A stretch of 64,000 nucleotides of DNA, taken from JAUNSR01 sp036655355. Its GTDB lineage: Bacteria > Bacteroidota > Bacteroidia > Bacteroidales > JAUNSR01. The DNA is taken from the NCBI GenBank assembly GCA_036655355.1, contig JAVVQG010000005.1, positions 124,001-188,000 on the forward strand, in the 5' to 3' direction. Below, in pieces: positions 35,487 through 44,874 of the stretch (within the stretch, counting starts at the first letter, position 1; every line of letters starts with the position of its first letter). The notes under the pieces are model-generated. The model worked only from the letters and a program-made list of their open reading frames with translations. It made no database searches and was not told the DNA's origin. The translations under genes were made by a program, and so were the position numbers.

Positions 35487-36632
35487 CTATTCGTGAGGCA
35501 AATAGCTGAGTAACAACTCGCAAATTCGATGCAAATCGGATTCCGAAACCATCGGTCCTGAAGGAAGGCAAAGACCTTGGTTAAACATCTTTTCGCATAC
35601 TTCACCGCCATAACGAGGAGCATCGGCGAAAATAGGTTGCAAATGAAGTGGCTTCCAAAGCGGACGACTCTCAATATTTTCCGCTTCGAGCGCAAGACGC
35701 AACACGTCGCGCGTTACGCCGCCGGTTTTCTCGGGATCTACAAGGATCGTGGTAAGCCAAAAGTTGGAACGGTAGGAATCATCGGGTTCACTTTGGAAAG
35801 AGATGCCGGGCACATTGGCAAGCGCCTTTCGGTAAAGGGCATTGTTGCGACGACGCGCAGCCAGATGTTCATCGATCACGGTCATCTGTCCCCGTCCGAT
35901 TCCGGCGCAGATATTGCTCATGCGGTAATTATACCCCACATTGGAGTGTTGATAATGGGGAGCCTCATCGCGAGCTTGAGTGGCTAGGAAGAGGGTATGT
36001 TTTTTCTCTTCGGCATTGTTGCAAACGAGCGCCCCTCCTCCGGAAGTGGTGATAATTTTATTTCCATTGAACGACAGGGCTCCGAAATGACCGAACGTAC
36101 CGCACGGTTTGCCGTGATAAGTGGAGCCGAGTGCCTCCGCGGCATCCTCGAGAATTGGAATCTCATAGCGGTTGGCGATATCGCAAATCTCCTGCATCCG
36201 GGCGGGCATACCGTAAAGATGAACCGGAATTATCGCCTTGGGTTTACGTCCCGTCTGTGCAATTCGGTCTTTGATCGCCTCTTCCAATCGCACGGGGTCA
36301 AGGTTCCAGGTATCTGTTTCGGAATCGACGAAAACCGGTGTGGCTCCTTGATAACAGATCGGATTGGCGGAAGCGGAGAAGGTAAACGATTGGCAAATCA
36401 CCTCATCGCCGGGGTGCACATCGAGTTGAATGAGCCCCAGATGTAAGGCGGCCGTTCCGGCAGAAAGTGCGCAAACACGAGCTTCGGCGCTCAGATAATT
36501 TTCCAGATCGGCTTCAAAACCGTTCACATTAGGACCCAGAGGCGCTACCCAATTGGTTCGAAAAGCCTCTTCGATAAAAGTTTGTTCAGCGCCCGACATG
36601 TGGGCGAGGGAGAGATATATCGGCTTATTCAT
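35487..36632 (-). CDS. DegT/DnrJ/EryC1 sugar aminotransferase, PglE-like
   Basis: A 381-residue PLP enzyme. Lys192 in SFNGNKIITTSGGG is the Schiff-base lysine, and Asp163 in LEDAAEALGS binds the pyridine nitrogen. It would add an amino group at C4 of a UDP-4-keto-6-deoxy sugar. Its neighbours, a PglD-like acetyltransferase and a PglC-like transferase, complete the usual Pgl order; the dehydratase (PglF type) is at 12975. It is the last gene of the right cluster. GC content is higher than in the glycosyltransferase genes upstream. Length and motifs are complete. Confidence 0.93.
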   Translation of the reverse strand: MNKPIYLSLAHMSGAEQTFIEEAFRTNWVAPLGPNVNGFEADLENYLSAEARVCALSAGTAALHLGLIQLDVHPGDEVICQSFTFSASANPICYQGATPVFVDSETDTWNLDPVRLEEAIKDRIAQTGRKPKAIIPVHLYGMPARMQEICDIANRYEIPILEDAAEALGSTYHGKPCGTFGHFGALSFNGNKIITTSGGGALVCNNAEEKKHTLFLATQARDEAPHYQHSNVGYNYRMSNICAGIGRGQMTVIDEHLAARRRNNALYRKALANVPGISFQSEPDDSYRSNFWLTTILVDPEKTGGVTRDVLRLALEAENIESRPLWKPLHLQPIFADAPRYGGEVCEKMFNQGLCLPSGPMVSESDLHRICELLLSYLPHE

Positions 36633-36795
36633 TGTATATAGACTTAAATGTCCTTAGAAACCGTTTGATTTTACATACATCGTATCTTTCCGCACATCCC
36701 GGTCGTTGCACTGTTATTTAGAATCAAAAACCGGGAAACTCATCGAATATTATTTAGAATCTATTTATTTTAAAGGGTGTTACGGCTCAAAATCC

Positions 36796-37452
36796 TTACA
36801 ACGCCCCCGAGAGCTGTAACTCCGCATTCAAGTGTAACGGGAACGGGAACGGATAGTTCCGGTGAATCTCCTGCGCGGGCACGCCGACCACCGTCGCCCC
36901 GTCCGGCACATCGTGAATCACAACCGCACCGGCACCCACACAACACCATTTCCCAATGGTCACGCCTTGAATCACGGTCGCCCCCGCACCGATATGCGTC
37001 CCCTCGCCAACCGTCACATTCCCACAAAGCGCGGCATGCGGAGAGATGTGAACGAAATCGCCCACGATGCAGTCGTGATCCACACTGGCAACGGTATTGA
37101 CAATGGCATGACGGCCGATGCGGCTACCGGCCTGAATGATGGCGCCCTGCATCACTACAGAGCCTTCGGAAATCGTGGCTGAAGAGGAAATCGTGGCAGA
37201 AGCGGCGACAGCTGAGGCAAAAGGTCCGTTTAATTGGTTGGCCAATCGGGCCCGGGTGTAGTTATCGCCGATGCAGATGAGAAGCGGAAATTTCATCTCT
37301 CGCTGGGGAAGCACCGGATGTCCCTGCAACTCCCGGATTGCGGGATTCGCATCGTAAATCTCGCCAACAGGTTGTTTTCGGGATTTTAAGATATCGAGAA
37401 TCACTCTGGCATGGCCACTCGCCCCCAACAAGTGTATGTTTTCTTTTTTCAT
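36796..37452 (-). CDS. Sugar N-acetyltransferase, PglD/NeuD-like
   Basis: The 218-residue product has an N-terminal Rossmann-like domain (LLGASGHARVILDIL, residues 8-22) that binds the UDP sugar, and a left-handed beta-helix with repeated I-x-x-x-V turns. His126 in ASVDHDCIVG matches the catalytic His125 of Campylobacter PglD. It would acetylate the 4-amino group made by the aminotransferase. Gaps of 163 bases to the aminotransferase and 184 bases to the priming enzyme are longer than is usual here, so it may not be tightly coupled. Confidence 0.9.
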   Translation of the reverse strand: MKKENIHLLGASGHARVILDILKSRKQPVGEIYDANPAIRELQGHPVLPQREMKFPLLICIGDNYTRARLANQLNGPFASAVAASATISSSATISEGSVVMQGAIIQAGSRIGRHAIVNTVASVDHDCIVGDFVHISPHAALCGNVTVGEGTHIGAGATVIQGVTIGKWCCVGAGAVVIHDVPDGATVVGVPAQEIHRNYPFPFPLHLNAELQLSGAL

Positions 37453-37636
37453 CGTAATTCGGTCAGGCTTAATAAGGTTCGGTCAAGTATATTAACACCT
37501 CTTAGCAGCCAAAGTTTTTTCCTTCATACGTTTTTTTGAGGCAAGTATCTTAATTTAGAGTAATTCTATATATTTTAGATTTATTTAGAATGAGTGGGGA
37601 TGGAAATTAGTCGAGGGATTGATACATGAATGTAAG

Positions 37637-38251
37637 TTATAAAACCTCGTTTCCTTTAAAAGGATCCATAGTAGCGCTATTTTGTGACGAGATTCCTTCA
37701 CGATCAAGTATCTTCTTTACAGTCATGATGAATATTTTCGCATCGATTCTAATAGAACAATGATCAATATACCAAACATCTAACTCAAATTTCTGTTCCC
37801 AAGTAAGCAAATTACGACCTGAAACTTGTGCCCATCCTGTTAAGCCAGGTTTTATTTCATGTCGTCTAGCCTGTCTCTCGTTATATAGAGGTAAATATGA
37901 GGGCAAAAGTGGACGAGGTCCTATCAACGCCATATCTCCTTTCAATACATTAATGAGTTGAGGCAATTCATCGAGTGAAAAACTCCTAATTATAATGCCC
38001 AATCGGGTTAATCTCTGTTCATCCGGCAGAAGATGCCCTGTTTTATCACAGGCATTACTCATAGAACGAAACTTAATGATATGAAATGGCTTACCTCGTT
38101 TCCCTATTCTTACCTGCATAAAAAATGGATTTCCTTTATAGGCAATCCCCAGGAAAATTATTAAAAAAAGAAACAATGGTGATAGAATAATGAGTGCTAT
38201 TAAAGAGAATAAATAAGAAAGTATTGGTTTTGTTATTAATGCGTATCTCAT
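37637..38251 (-). CDS. Undecaprenyl-phosphate sugar-1-phosphate transferase, PglC-like
   Basis: A 204-residue small priming transferase that loads the first sugar phosphate on undecaprenyl phosphate. The N-terminal membrane region is about residues 8-34. The catalytic region has QVRIGKRGK, KFRSM, SFSLDELPQL, GPRPLLP and KPGLTGWAQV. The single-domain size is that of PglC. Next to PglD- and PglE-like genes it probably uses a UDP-diacetamido-trideoxyhexose such as UDP-diNAc-bacillosamine. It is a second priming enzyme besides 10036-10653. It follows a GT4 gene by 16 bases. Confidence 0.93.
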   Translation of the reverse strand: MRYALITKPILSYLFSLIALIILSPLFLFLIIFLGIAYKGNPFFMQVRIGKRGKPFHIIKFRSMSNACDKTGHLLPDEQRLTRLGIIIRSFSLDELPQLINVLKGDMALIGPRPLLPSYLPLYNERQARRHEIKPGLTGWAQVSGRNLLTWEQKFELDVWYIDHCSIRIDAKIFIMTVKKILDREGISSQNSATMDPFKGNEVL

Positions 38252-38267
38252 AACATTTGGGAATTAT

Positions 38268-39404
38268 TTAAAGAGATAAATACATTTTTTCAAGACATGA
38301 CCATACATTTTGTTGGTTATACCGTTCTGCTATAATTCGTCTTGCGTTTGTGGACATTTGGTAGGTTTCTTCTGTATTGTTAAGTAACCTAGTCATAGCT
38401 TCGAATAATCGATCTTCATTTCTAACAGGGACAATGAGACCATTTACCTTATCTTGTATAATTTCATTACAACCATTTATATTTGTCACAATACAGGGAA
38501 GTCCCATTGCACCTGCTTGTAATACTACATTTGGAAAACCTTCACGATAACTTGGCAGCACTAATACATCAGAAGCTTGCAGAAAAGGACGAATATCATC
38601 TTGATATCCCATATATCGTATTTTGGAATTTGTGTCAATCTCATTTATTATATTCTCTTTTAATGGTGATAATTCTTTTTCAAATGGTCCGATGAGTAAA
38701 AGACGTGTATTGATATAAATCTTAGATAATCGAGAAAAAGCACCAATTAATTCTTCTAATCCTTTATCACGAACCACTCTCCCTATAAAACAAAAAGTAA
38801 ATACATTGTTGTCTATATACCTTTCTGCAAGAACTCTAACTTCGTGAGATGAGGCGTACCAATTAAGATCTACTCCGTTTATATTTCCATTATATATAAT
38901 TTCTAATGGTTTATTAGTAATATGTTCTCTAATCAATGTATCCCTAACACCTTTTCCTTCTGGAATTACTTTAGTAGCGAATGCACATGTAATAATTTCC
39001 ATAAATTTTAAAAGTCTACGAAATATACCTTTCTCTGTTTCAAAACGAAGACCGGTTACAGTATAAATACGATTTTTTGTGCCTGCCAATGTAGCAGCAA
39101 ACATCGATAAAAGACTACATTTGGGTGTATTAGCATGCACAATTTCCGGTTTTTCGTTTCTAAAGAGGGTATATAAGGCAATTAATGAATTTAGGTCGGC
39201 GATTAGCGAAATATCACGATGCATCTTTATATCTACCGTACGAACTCCTTCACGTACGCCGACCTGTTCAAGTTCTTCTTTCCCGGAAGCTACAGCAATC
39301 ACTTCAAATTTCTGATTCAGAAATCGAAGTTGGCCTCTTAAAAGAAGATTCTGAGAAAGAGCTACGGTGGTAAGACGTATTAATTTAGGTTTCTTCAAAG
39401 ACAT
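38268..39404 (-). CDS. Glycosyltransferase, GT4
   Basis: A 378-residue GT-B enzyme. The N-terminal half has VHANTPKCSLLSMFAA (acceptor side); the second domain starts FCFIGRVVRDKGLEELI. The donor motif reads EGFPNVVLQAG: the second Glu of E-x7-E is Gln here, a variant that I have seen in this subfamily (PglA/CapM-like). It sits just upstream of the PglC-like gene by 16 bases, so it may add the second sugar to the primed lipid, as PglA does. AT-rich. Confidence 0.87.
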   Translation of the reverse strand: MSLKKPKLIRLTTVALSQNLLLRGQLRFLNQKFEVIAVASGKEELEQVGVREGVRTVDIKMHRDISLIADLNSLIALYTLFRNEKPEIVHANTPKCSLLSMFAATLAGTKNRIYTVTGLRFETEKGIFRRLLKFMEIITCAFATKVIPEGKGVRDTLIREHITNKPLEIIYNGNINGVDLNWYASSHEVRVLAERYIDNNVFTFCFIGRVVRDKGLEELIGAFSRLSKIYINTRLLLIGPFEKELSPLKENIINEIDTNSKIRYMGYQDDIRPFLQASDVLVLPSYREGFPNVVLQAGAMGLPCIVTNINGCNEIIQDKVNGLIVPVRNEDRLFEAMTRLLNNTEETYQMSTNARRIIAERYNQQNVWSCLEKMYLSL

Positions 39405-39435
39405 GCTTTATCAATATTTTTAAGGATACTAATTT

Positions 39436-40593
39436 TCAGTCAGATATAATTTTCCGTATTAATATATTTAGATCATTTGTTTGTCTATCTCTCACTTTCT
39501 GATAATTCTTTAGTGCTTCCTCCTTATAGAAATCATAGTTCAATAATAATTTATTGATTTGTATATATAAGTCGTTTTCATAGAAAGGAGAAAATAAAAG
39601 ACTCTCTTTAGACAACACTTCCGGCATGGAACAAACATTAGAGACGATAACAGGAGTACCATATTTCATTGCTTCAAGAGGAGGATAACCGAATCCCTCT
39701 TGAAGTGAAGGATAAATAAATGCAAAAGCATTTTCGTAAGCATATTCAAGGTCAGATAGAGTTAACATCGGTAAGCTAATATGAAATTTTTCATTTACAA
39801 CTATTCCTCCTGTTGTTATTAGAAAAAATTCTTTGTTACTCTCTTGAAACTTTTTAAAAACACGCATAACGAATGCTGCATTCTTATCCTCCCGATGAGC
39901 ATTAACAAGAAGATAGTATTTCTTTTTCGTTTGAATTATATTTTTCAAAACAGGATTTAGAACAATATCTTCTTTATATACTTCTTTAAGGGGAGGATAA
40001 AGAACCTCTATCTTTTTATCACCTAAAACATTAAAATAATATTTAAGACTACTTTTTGAATATTCGGAAACAGTCAGTAATTCAACATTTTCTTTTTTTA
40101 TTACTTTCATTATTTCGGCATAGCCCGATATTGGGTTTTCCTTCTTCCGCATTAGAAGCAAATAGATATCTTTTAAAGCATAGATTATTTCAGTCAATTT
40201 ACTTTTTGGATGATGTTTAAATATACGGTATATTTTATTTGAATAAGTTTCAACATCTCCTACATCATGGATTACCATAATAATCTGACAATCTAAATCA
40301 GTCAAATTATAAGGAAAATAACGTTGTCCTATTCCTATGAAGAAGCAATCTATCTCAAACTTTGAAATAATTTGACTTATAGAAACAACGCTATTAACAT
40401 CAATAAGGTTACCAACCCTACTTCTAAAATAAGAAATATCATTATAGGGCAATTCTTTTTTTGAATCATATATTGCAAAAATTTCCAGATTAGTTTCTAA
40501 TCTGATAAGCTCACGAAAGATCCGATAAGTATATTCTGCTCCTCCATTAATACAACCTTGAATAGAGATTAGGTCAAATAATAACTTTTTCAT
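39436..40593 (-). CDS. Glycosyltransferase, GT4
   Basis: A 385-residue GT-B enzyme of the mannosyltransferase-like GT4 group. The donor-site motif EGFGYPPLEAMKYG gives a clean E-x7-E, and NAHREDKNAAFVMRVF marks the start of the second domain. The start has ISIQGCINGGAEYTYR, the glycine-rich loop. Gaps on both sides are short (31 and 68 bases). Donor unknown, though this subgroup often uses GDP-mannose. Confidence 0.87.
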   Translation of the reverse strand: MKKLLFDLISIQGCINGGAEYTYRIFRELIRLETNLEIFAIYDSKKELPYNDISYFRSRVGNLIDVNSVVSISQIISKFEIDCFFIGIGQRYFPYNLTDLDCQIIMVIHDVGDVETYSNKIYRIFKHHPKSKLTEIIYALKDIYLLLMRKKENPISGYAEIMKVIKKENVELLTVSEYSKSSLKYYFNVLGDKKIEVLYPPLKEVYKEDIVLNPVLKNIIQTKKKYYLLVNAHREDKNAAFVMRVFKKFQESNKEFFLITTGGIVVNEKFHISLPMLTLSDLEYAYENAFAFIYPSLQEGFGYPPLEAMKYGTPVIVSNVCSMPEVLSKESLLFSPFYENDLYIQINKLLLNYDFYKEEALKNYQKVRDRQTNDLNILIRKIISD

Positions 40594-40661
40594 TCTCCTT
40601 AAATATTCATGAATATCAATATAACACCAATAACAGTGTATTCCATATGAGTTATCAAAAA

Positions 40662-41759
40662 CTACTCACAAGATTCCATAAAAGCCTTTCGGGTCATCTC
40701 TAAGTATCCTCTTTTCCATTTTTGGTCCGGTTCTAAATGGTTTCCCTCTCCCCATTCGTTCCAAGCATTGATGAAAAGAAAATTTTCCTCCTTAGAGTAT
40801 GGTTTAAATCTATTCAGTATATTCTTCAACCACATGTAATAATAATCTGGAGTACTATTGTAAAAGGCAAGAAAACGTCTACGTCTACGTGCAGAATTGT
40901 CCCATGAAGGCATAACACACGGATAACGTTTATAATTAGGAAAAGACTGATTCATATTCTCTTCGATGATTTTCTTATAAGGAATTACGATAGGCAATTC
41001 ATAACTGAAAAACATCAATGACAGTTTCCGAATTAATTTAACAAAGAATTTATTATTAAATTTCCGATATATATATTTGAAGGTTCCATGAGGTTGAAAC
41101 TCGATTGCAGCATCAAATCCAACTTTTAAATAAGACTCCTCTTGAGTTTCAGCTGTTTCAAATCGACATAAGTAAAGTTCAAGACCAGCATCTCGTGCTT
41201 CTTTTCTCCAAATCGCTAATGTTTTTCTCATATCCGGAAACAGGTCCGATCTGTAAACACAAAATACCGGTTTTCCATCTACTCTGATATAACGAGGATC
41301 CTTAAAAATGGAAATAAGATATCGAATATGTTCCAAATCATCTTGAGAATTATAATCTTGTTTCATAAGTATTTGTCGATCTCCCCCATCCCAAGTTCTT
41401 GTCCAGTTTTCATTTGCCCAACAAAGCATAAAAGGGAAATCCTGAGTTTTATCCTTTAAAATTTCTTTGACCGGTTTTTCGAGAAGTTGCTTTCCATTAA
41501 ACCAATAGTGGTAGTAACAGAACCCATAAATGCCATATTGTTTTGCCAGTTCAGCTTGGGCATCTCGGGCCTCCTTTAAACGAAGATCATAAAATCCTAA
41601 ATCTGCAGGCAGATGGGGCTGATAATGAAAAGGAAATCGTGGAGCAGCTTTACTTACATTTGTCCATTCAGTAAAACCTTTGCCCCACCACTCATCATTT
41701 TCGGGAATTGGATGATATTGAGGAAGATTAATTGCAATAGGTCTGAGTTTATTTTTCAT
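40662..41759 (-). CDS. WbsX-like glycoside hydrolase 99-type protein
   Basis: A 365-residue protein of the WbsX group, related in fold to GH99 endo-mannanases and found inside O-antigen and capsule clusters. It starts PIAINLPQYHPIPENDEWWG, with GFTEWTNV and GFCYYHYWFNGK following, and CWANENWTRTWDG in the middle. The end has INAWNEWGEGNHLEPD. These aromatic and acidic motifs line the active site. No signal peptide, so it acts in the cytoplasm, and may work as a transferase; the true reaction is not known. Confidence 0.88.
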   Translation of the reverse strand: MKNKLRPIAINLPQYHPIPENDEWWGKGFTEWTNVSKAAPRFPFHYQPHLPADLGFYDLRLKEARDAQAELAKQYGIYGFCYYHYWFNGKQLLEKPVKEILKDKTQDFPFMLCWANENWTRTWDGGDRQILMKQDYNSQDDLEHIRYLISIFKDPRYIRVDGKPVFCVYRSDLFPDMRKTLAIWRKEARDAGLELYLCRFETAETQEESYLKVGFDAAIEFQPHGTFKYIYRKFNNKFFVKLIRKLSLMFFSYELPIVIPYKKIIEENMNQSFPNYKRYPCVMPSWDNSARRRRRFLAFYNSTPDYYYMWLKNILNRFKPYSKEENFLFINAWNEWGEGNHLEPDQKWKRGYLEMTRKAFMESCE

Positions 41760-41800
41760 TCTTTCACAATATTAGATGATTAATTAGAGTACATAAAAGG

Positions 41801-42727
41801 CTATGCCGATCGTTTCAATAAAGATTTCAATAACGTATTTAATCTGAGAGTTGAGGTATGATTTTTTCGAAAACAGAACGATAAAAACGTATTAAAAGGG
41901 ATACGTGATAATAAATAGGATATTTGATCTTCTAATATTATCATTCCGTCACTTTGAAGATTATTTTTCTGATTGTATGGATCATAACTAATTTGTTCGA
42001 GAAATGTTGATATCCATCTTTTGAAAAGGAAAGTAGCAATTAGCTTTCTTGTTATATTATCCTTACTACCAGTAAGGCTCTCATATGTATATCTAGAAGA
42101 AAACAATAATTCATTCGTTGCAACAATTCCTTTATCTTTTGTCAATAAAAAAGATGTTGCTATATCTGAATACCAGCCCAAAGGAAAATTGACGAATCCA
42201 CCAATTTCCTTTAATGCAGAAGTTTTAATTAAAAACTCCTGAGCACAAGTTGCTCTTCGGTTAATCATACGTTGGGTCATAAAGTCCAGATCAGACTCAT
42301 GTTCGGAATTAGGAGAAGAGAGAGCGATGACCTTTCCGCTAGCATCTATCACTTTATATCTACAATGAAAAATATTAACTTCCGGATGCCTCTTCGTTAA
42401 AATAAGTAGTTTTTCAACATAATGAGGTTCATAAACATCATCGTCGGAAGCCATAACCATATAGGGGGTTTCAACGAGATCTATACAGGCATTCCAATGA
42501 GCGATTAAATCTATACCACCTCGATTTTTATCGAGAGCAATATATTGGATACGATCGTCATTATACTCTTTTAGGACATCCTCCAAATGATAAGGAGAAG
42601 CATCATTCACAATAATCAATTTTATATTCGAATATGATTGACTTAGAATGCTATCTATCGAAGCCTTTAAATAATTCTGTTTATAAGCAGGCAACAAGAA
42701 TGTTATCGGAGTTGTATTGTTCTCCAT
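41801..42727 (-). CDS. Glycosyltransferase, GT2
   Basis: A 308-residue GT-A enzyme. The N-terminus has TFLLPAYKQNYLKASIDS and LIIVNDASP, and the metal-binding D-x-D region is MASDDDVYEPHYV (near residue 95). The C-terminal part is a helical tail without a clear membrane span. It is separated by about 115 bases from the upstream GT2 gene. It transfers a sugar with inversion; donor unknown. AT-rich. Confidence 0.87.
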   Translation of the reverse strand: MENNTTPITFLLPAYKQNYLKASIDSILSQSYSNIKLIIVNDASPYHLEDVLKEYNDDRIQYIALDKNRGGIDLIAHWNACIDLVETPYMVMASDDDVYEPHYVEKLLILTKRHPEVNIFHCRYKVIDASGKVIALSSPNSEHESDLDFMTQRMINRRATCAQEFLIKTSALKEIGGFVNFPLGWYSDIATSFLLTKDKGIVATNELLFSSRYTYESLTGSKDNITRKLIATFLFKRWISTFLEQISYDPYNQKNNLQSDGMIILEDQISYLLSRIPFNTFLSFCFRKNHTSTLRLNTLLKSLLKRSA

Positions 42728-42842
42728 GGCTGATTTACTTTTCGGATTGGTATTCTAATAATAAAAAAACCTTATTTCTTTCGGATACCTTAATAGGAGT
42801 AAAGGATTTGAACAGGAATTTAATATTCAACGAGAATTGACA

Positions 42843-43907
42843 TTAACGTCTTAATATCAAGGACCGTACTCTAAACCAAGAAGACCCCATGGTTTTTCTT
42901 ATAAAGAAAAGAGAAAACATGTACGAGTCATAGAGTCTCGAAAGGTGATTACTTAGAAAGTATATTCCTATTTTATCTATCCAATAGATGGTATTCCAAT
43001 ATTTTTTTATTTCTGTTTCATGATAATCGATAGAGTGATTTAAAATATTAATTCGTTCCTTCCTTGATAAAGAGGCGTCTTTATACATTTCAAAAATAGC
43101 TCTACGCAAATAATATAACTTTATAGTCACTTCTGATTCTCGGAAATCGGAACCGACTTCATTGTTCTCAGCAATTTTATCGAGTGCATTCTTCAGATAA
43201 ATGTAACAATTGTATTCTGATGAAAACCCAAGACATTTCGTAGATAAGGAAAGATTTGAGCCTATTCTATAATAGTAATCAATGTAGTTTGTAAGAGTAA
43301 GGCGGTTACAATAAAAAATATAATCTAACATAAAGATCATATCTTCACTGTGATGGATCTTCGGATTGAAAAATAAATTATTTTGTTTAATCAGTGTGAC
43401 ATTATATAATTTAGAGCAAACAAAACCAAAATAAATAAGTTGATGTTGAGAGAAAGCCTTTAGTATTTCCTCTCTTTCCAATACCACGGAACAAAAATGA
43501 TAATCCTTACTAACCTGTTGTTTCTTTACATCAAAATAATATGCACCTCCTATCACAATCTGTGTGGAAATATCTTTATGGAGGCATGATTGAAGATGTT
43601 CCAAATAATATGGTGATACCCAGTCATCACTATCAATGAAACATAACCATTGCCCTTTCACTTGGTTTATACCATGATTACGAGCTCTCGAAACACCTTG
43701 ATTGAAGGTATGGAACACTTTCACACGTCTATCTATTAGAGCATACTTATCACATAAAGATCCTGATTTATCAGTACTCCCATCATTTATCAAGATTAAT
43801 TCGAAGTTCTTATAGGACTGTGCCAAAATACTGTGAACACATTGATCAAGAGTCTCTTCACTATTGAAAACCGGAGTTATGATACTTATTAATTCTGTTT
43901 GATCCAT
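42843..43907 (-). CDS. Glycosyltransferase, GT2
   Basis: A 354-residue GT-A enzyme with SIITPVFNSEETLDQCVHSIL at its start (shown for family fit), LILINDGSTDKSG and the metal motif FIDSDDWVSPYY near residue 95. The C-terminal 120 residues are helical and end basic (RVRSLILRR). Its start overlaps the end of the next upstream GT2 gene by 19 bases, so translation is linked. The donor cannot be told. Confidence 0.87.
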   Translation of the reverse strand: MDQTELISIITPVFNSEETLDQCVHSILAQSYKNFELILINDGSTDKSGSLCDKYALIDRRVKVFHTFNQGVSRARNHGINQVKGQWLCFIDSDDWVSPYYLEHLQSCLHKDISTQIVIGGAYYFDVKKQQVSKDYHFCSVVLEREEILKAFSQHQLIYFGFVCSKLYNVTLIKQNNLFFNPKIHHSEDMIFMLDYIFYCNRLTLTNYIDYYYRIGSNLSLSTKCLGFSSEYNCYIYLKNALDKIAENNEVGSDFRESEVTIKLYYLRRAIFEMYKDASLSRKERINILNHSIDYHETEIKKYWNTIYWIDKIGIYFLSNHLSRLYDSYMFSLFFIRKTMGSSWFRVRSLILRR

Positions 43908-44866
43908 GAGCGATAATCTTTAGAGAATATATTCTTCATTAATTGAGCACCCAAGGTCGTGTTCGATAGGTGTATAAAACCTTTAATTTTAATATTTTGT
44001 CCAGAACTCTGTAAAGGATACAATCCTCTTTTTCTAAGTTCTGCTATATAATAAAATAGTTGTATCAAACTATAATCACGGTAGCGGATTAGGGAGAAAA
44101 TAAAACCCGAAAGGAAATAGTTCACCCAAACATCCAATATTCTATTTTCATCTTCTGAAAATGATTTTTTGAACTCTAAAATCAGATCTAAACCCTTTAA
44201 GGTATCCTCAGCCAAACGTTCTAAATGCTCTTTTCCACCTTGATTGGATATTGAATTTGTGTTATAACAATAATAATAGCTTATTTCTGAAACTGTTCGA
44301 ATCCTTTGCGCTAAACTTAACAACTGAAAGCTAAACACAAAATCGGTTCCGGTTTTTAACTGATGAAATTTCAGATTATTCTTACTTACAAGCTCTTTTC
44401 GTATGACCTTCTGCCAAATAGTATTACAAAAGAGTCTATTTCGGATAAGTTGAAGTCCAGAATCAAAATCATCAAAAAAAACATGATTATTTCCATTCTT
44501 TTTATCGAACACTGACCTATAACTCAGATAGATTATATCCGCTGCAGATTCAGTAATCAGAATCAATATCTGATCAATTATCTTTGTATTTATGAAATCG
44601 TCTGCATCTACAAACCAAAAATAATCACCTTTACATTCTTCTAATAATCTATTACGAGCTTCCGCTTCTCCTCGATTGGGTGTTGTTAAATACCTAAACC
44701 CGGGGGCAGCGAAAGTTCTTAATAAAGCCTCTGTATCATCGGTGGATCCGTCATTCAATACAATAATTTCTGTATTTTCAGGATTGATTTGGGATGCAAC
44801 AGAAGACAAACAACGCATAATAAATTCACTTACGTTGAATGCAGGGATAAGTATTGATAGTTTCAT
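43889..44866 (-). CDS. Glycosyltransferase, GT2
   Basis: A 325-residue GT-A enzyme. It begins MKLSILIPAFNVSEFIMRC, followed by IIVLNDGSTDDTEALL, and has WFVDADDFINTKII at the metal site near residue 95. The end overlaps the following GT2 gene by 19 bases; the start is 8 bases after the stop of the GT14-like gene. It is therefore in a tight run of transferase genes. Confidence 0.87.
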   Translation of the reverse strand: MKLSILIPAFNVSEFIMRCLSSVASQINPENTEIIVLNDGSTDDTEALLRTFAAPGFRYLTTPNRGEAEARNRLLEECKGDYFWFVDADDFINTKIIDQILILITESAADIIYLSYRSVFDKKNGNNHVFFDDFDSGLQLIRNRLFCNTIWQKVIRKELVSKNNLKFHQLKTGTDFVFSFQLLSLAQRIRTVSEISYYYCYNTNSISNQGGKEHLERLAEDTLKGLDLILEFKKSFSEDENRILDVWVNYFLSGFIFSLIRYRDYSLIQLFYYIAELRKRGLYPLQSSGQNIKIKGFIHLSNTTLGAQLMKNIFSKDYRSWIKQN

Positions 44867-44874
44867 AGCGGTCT

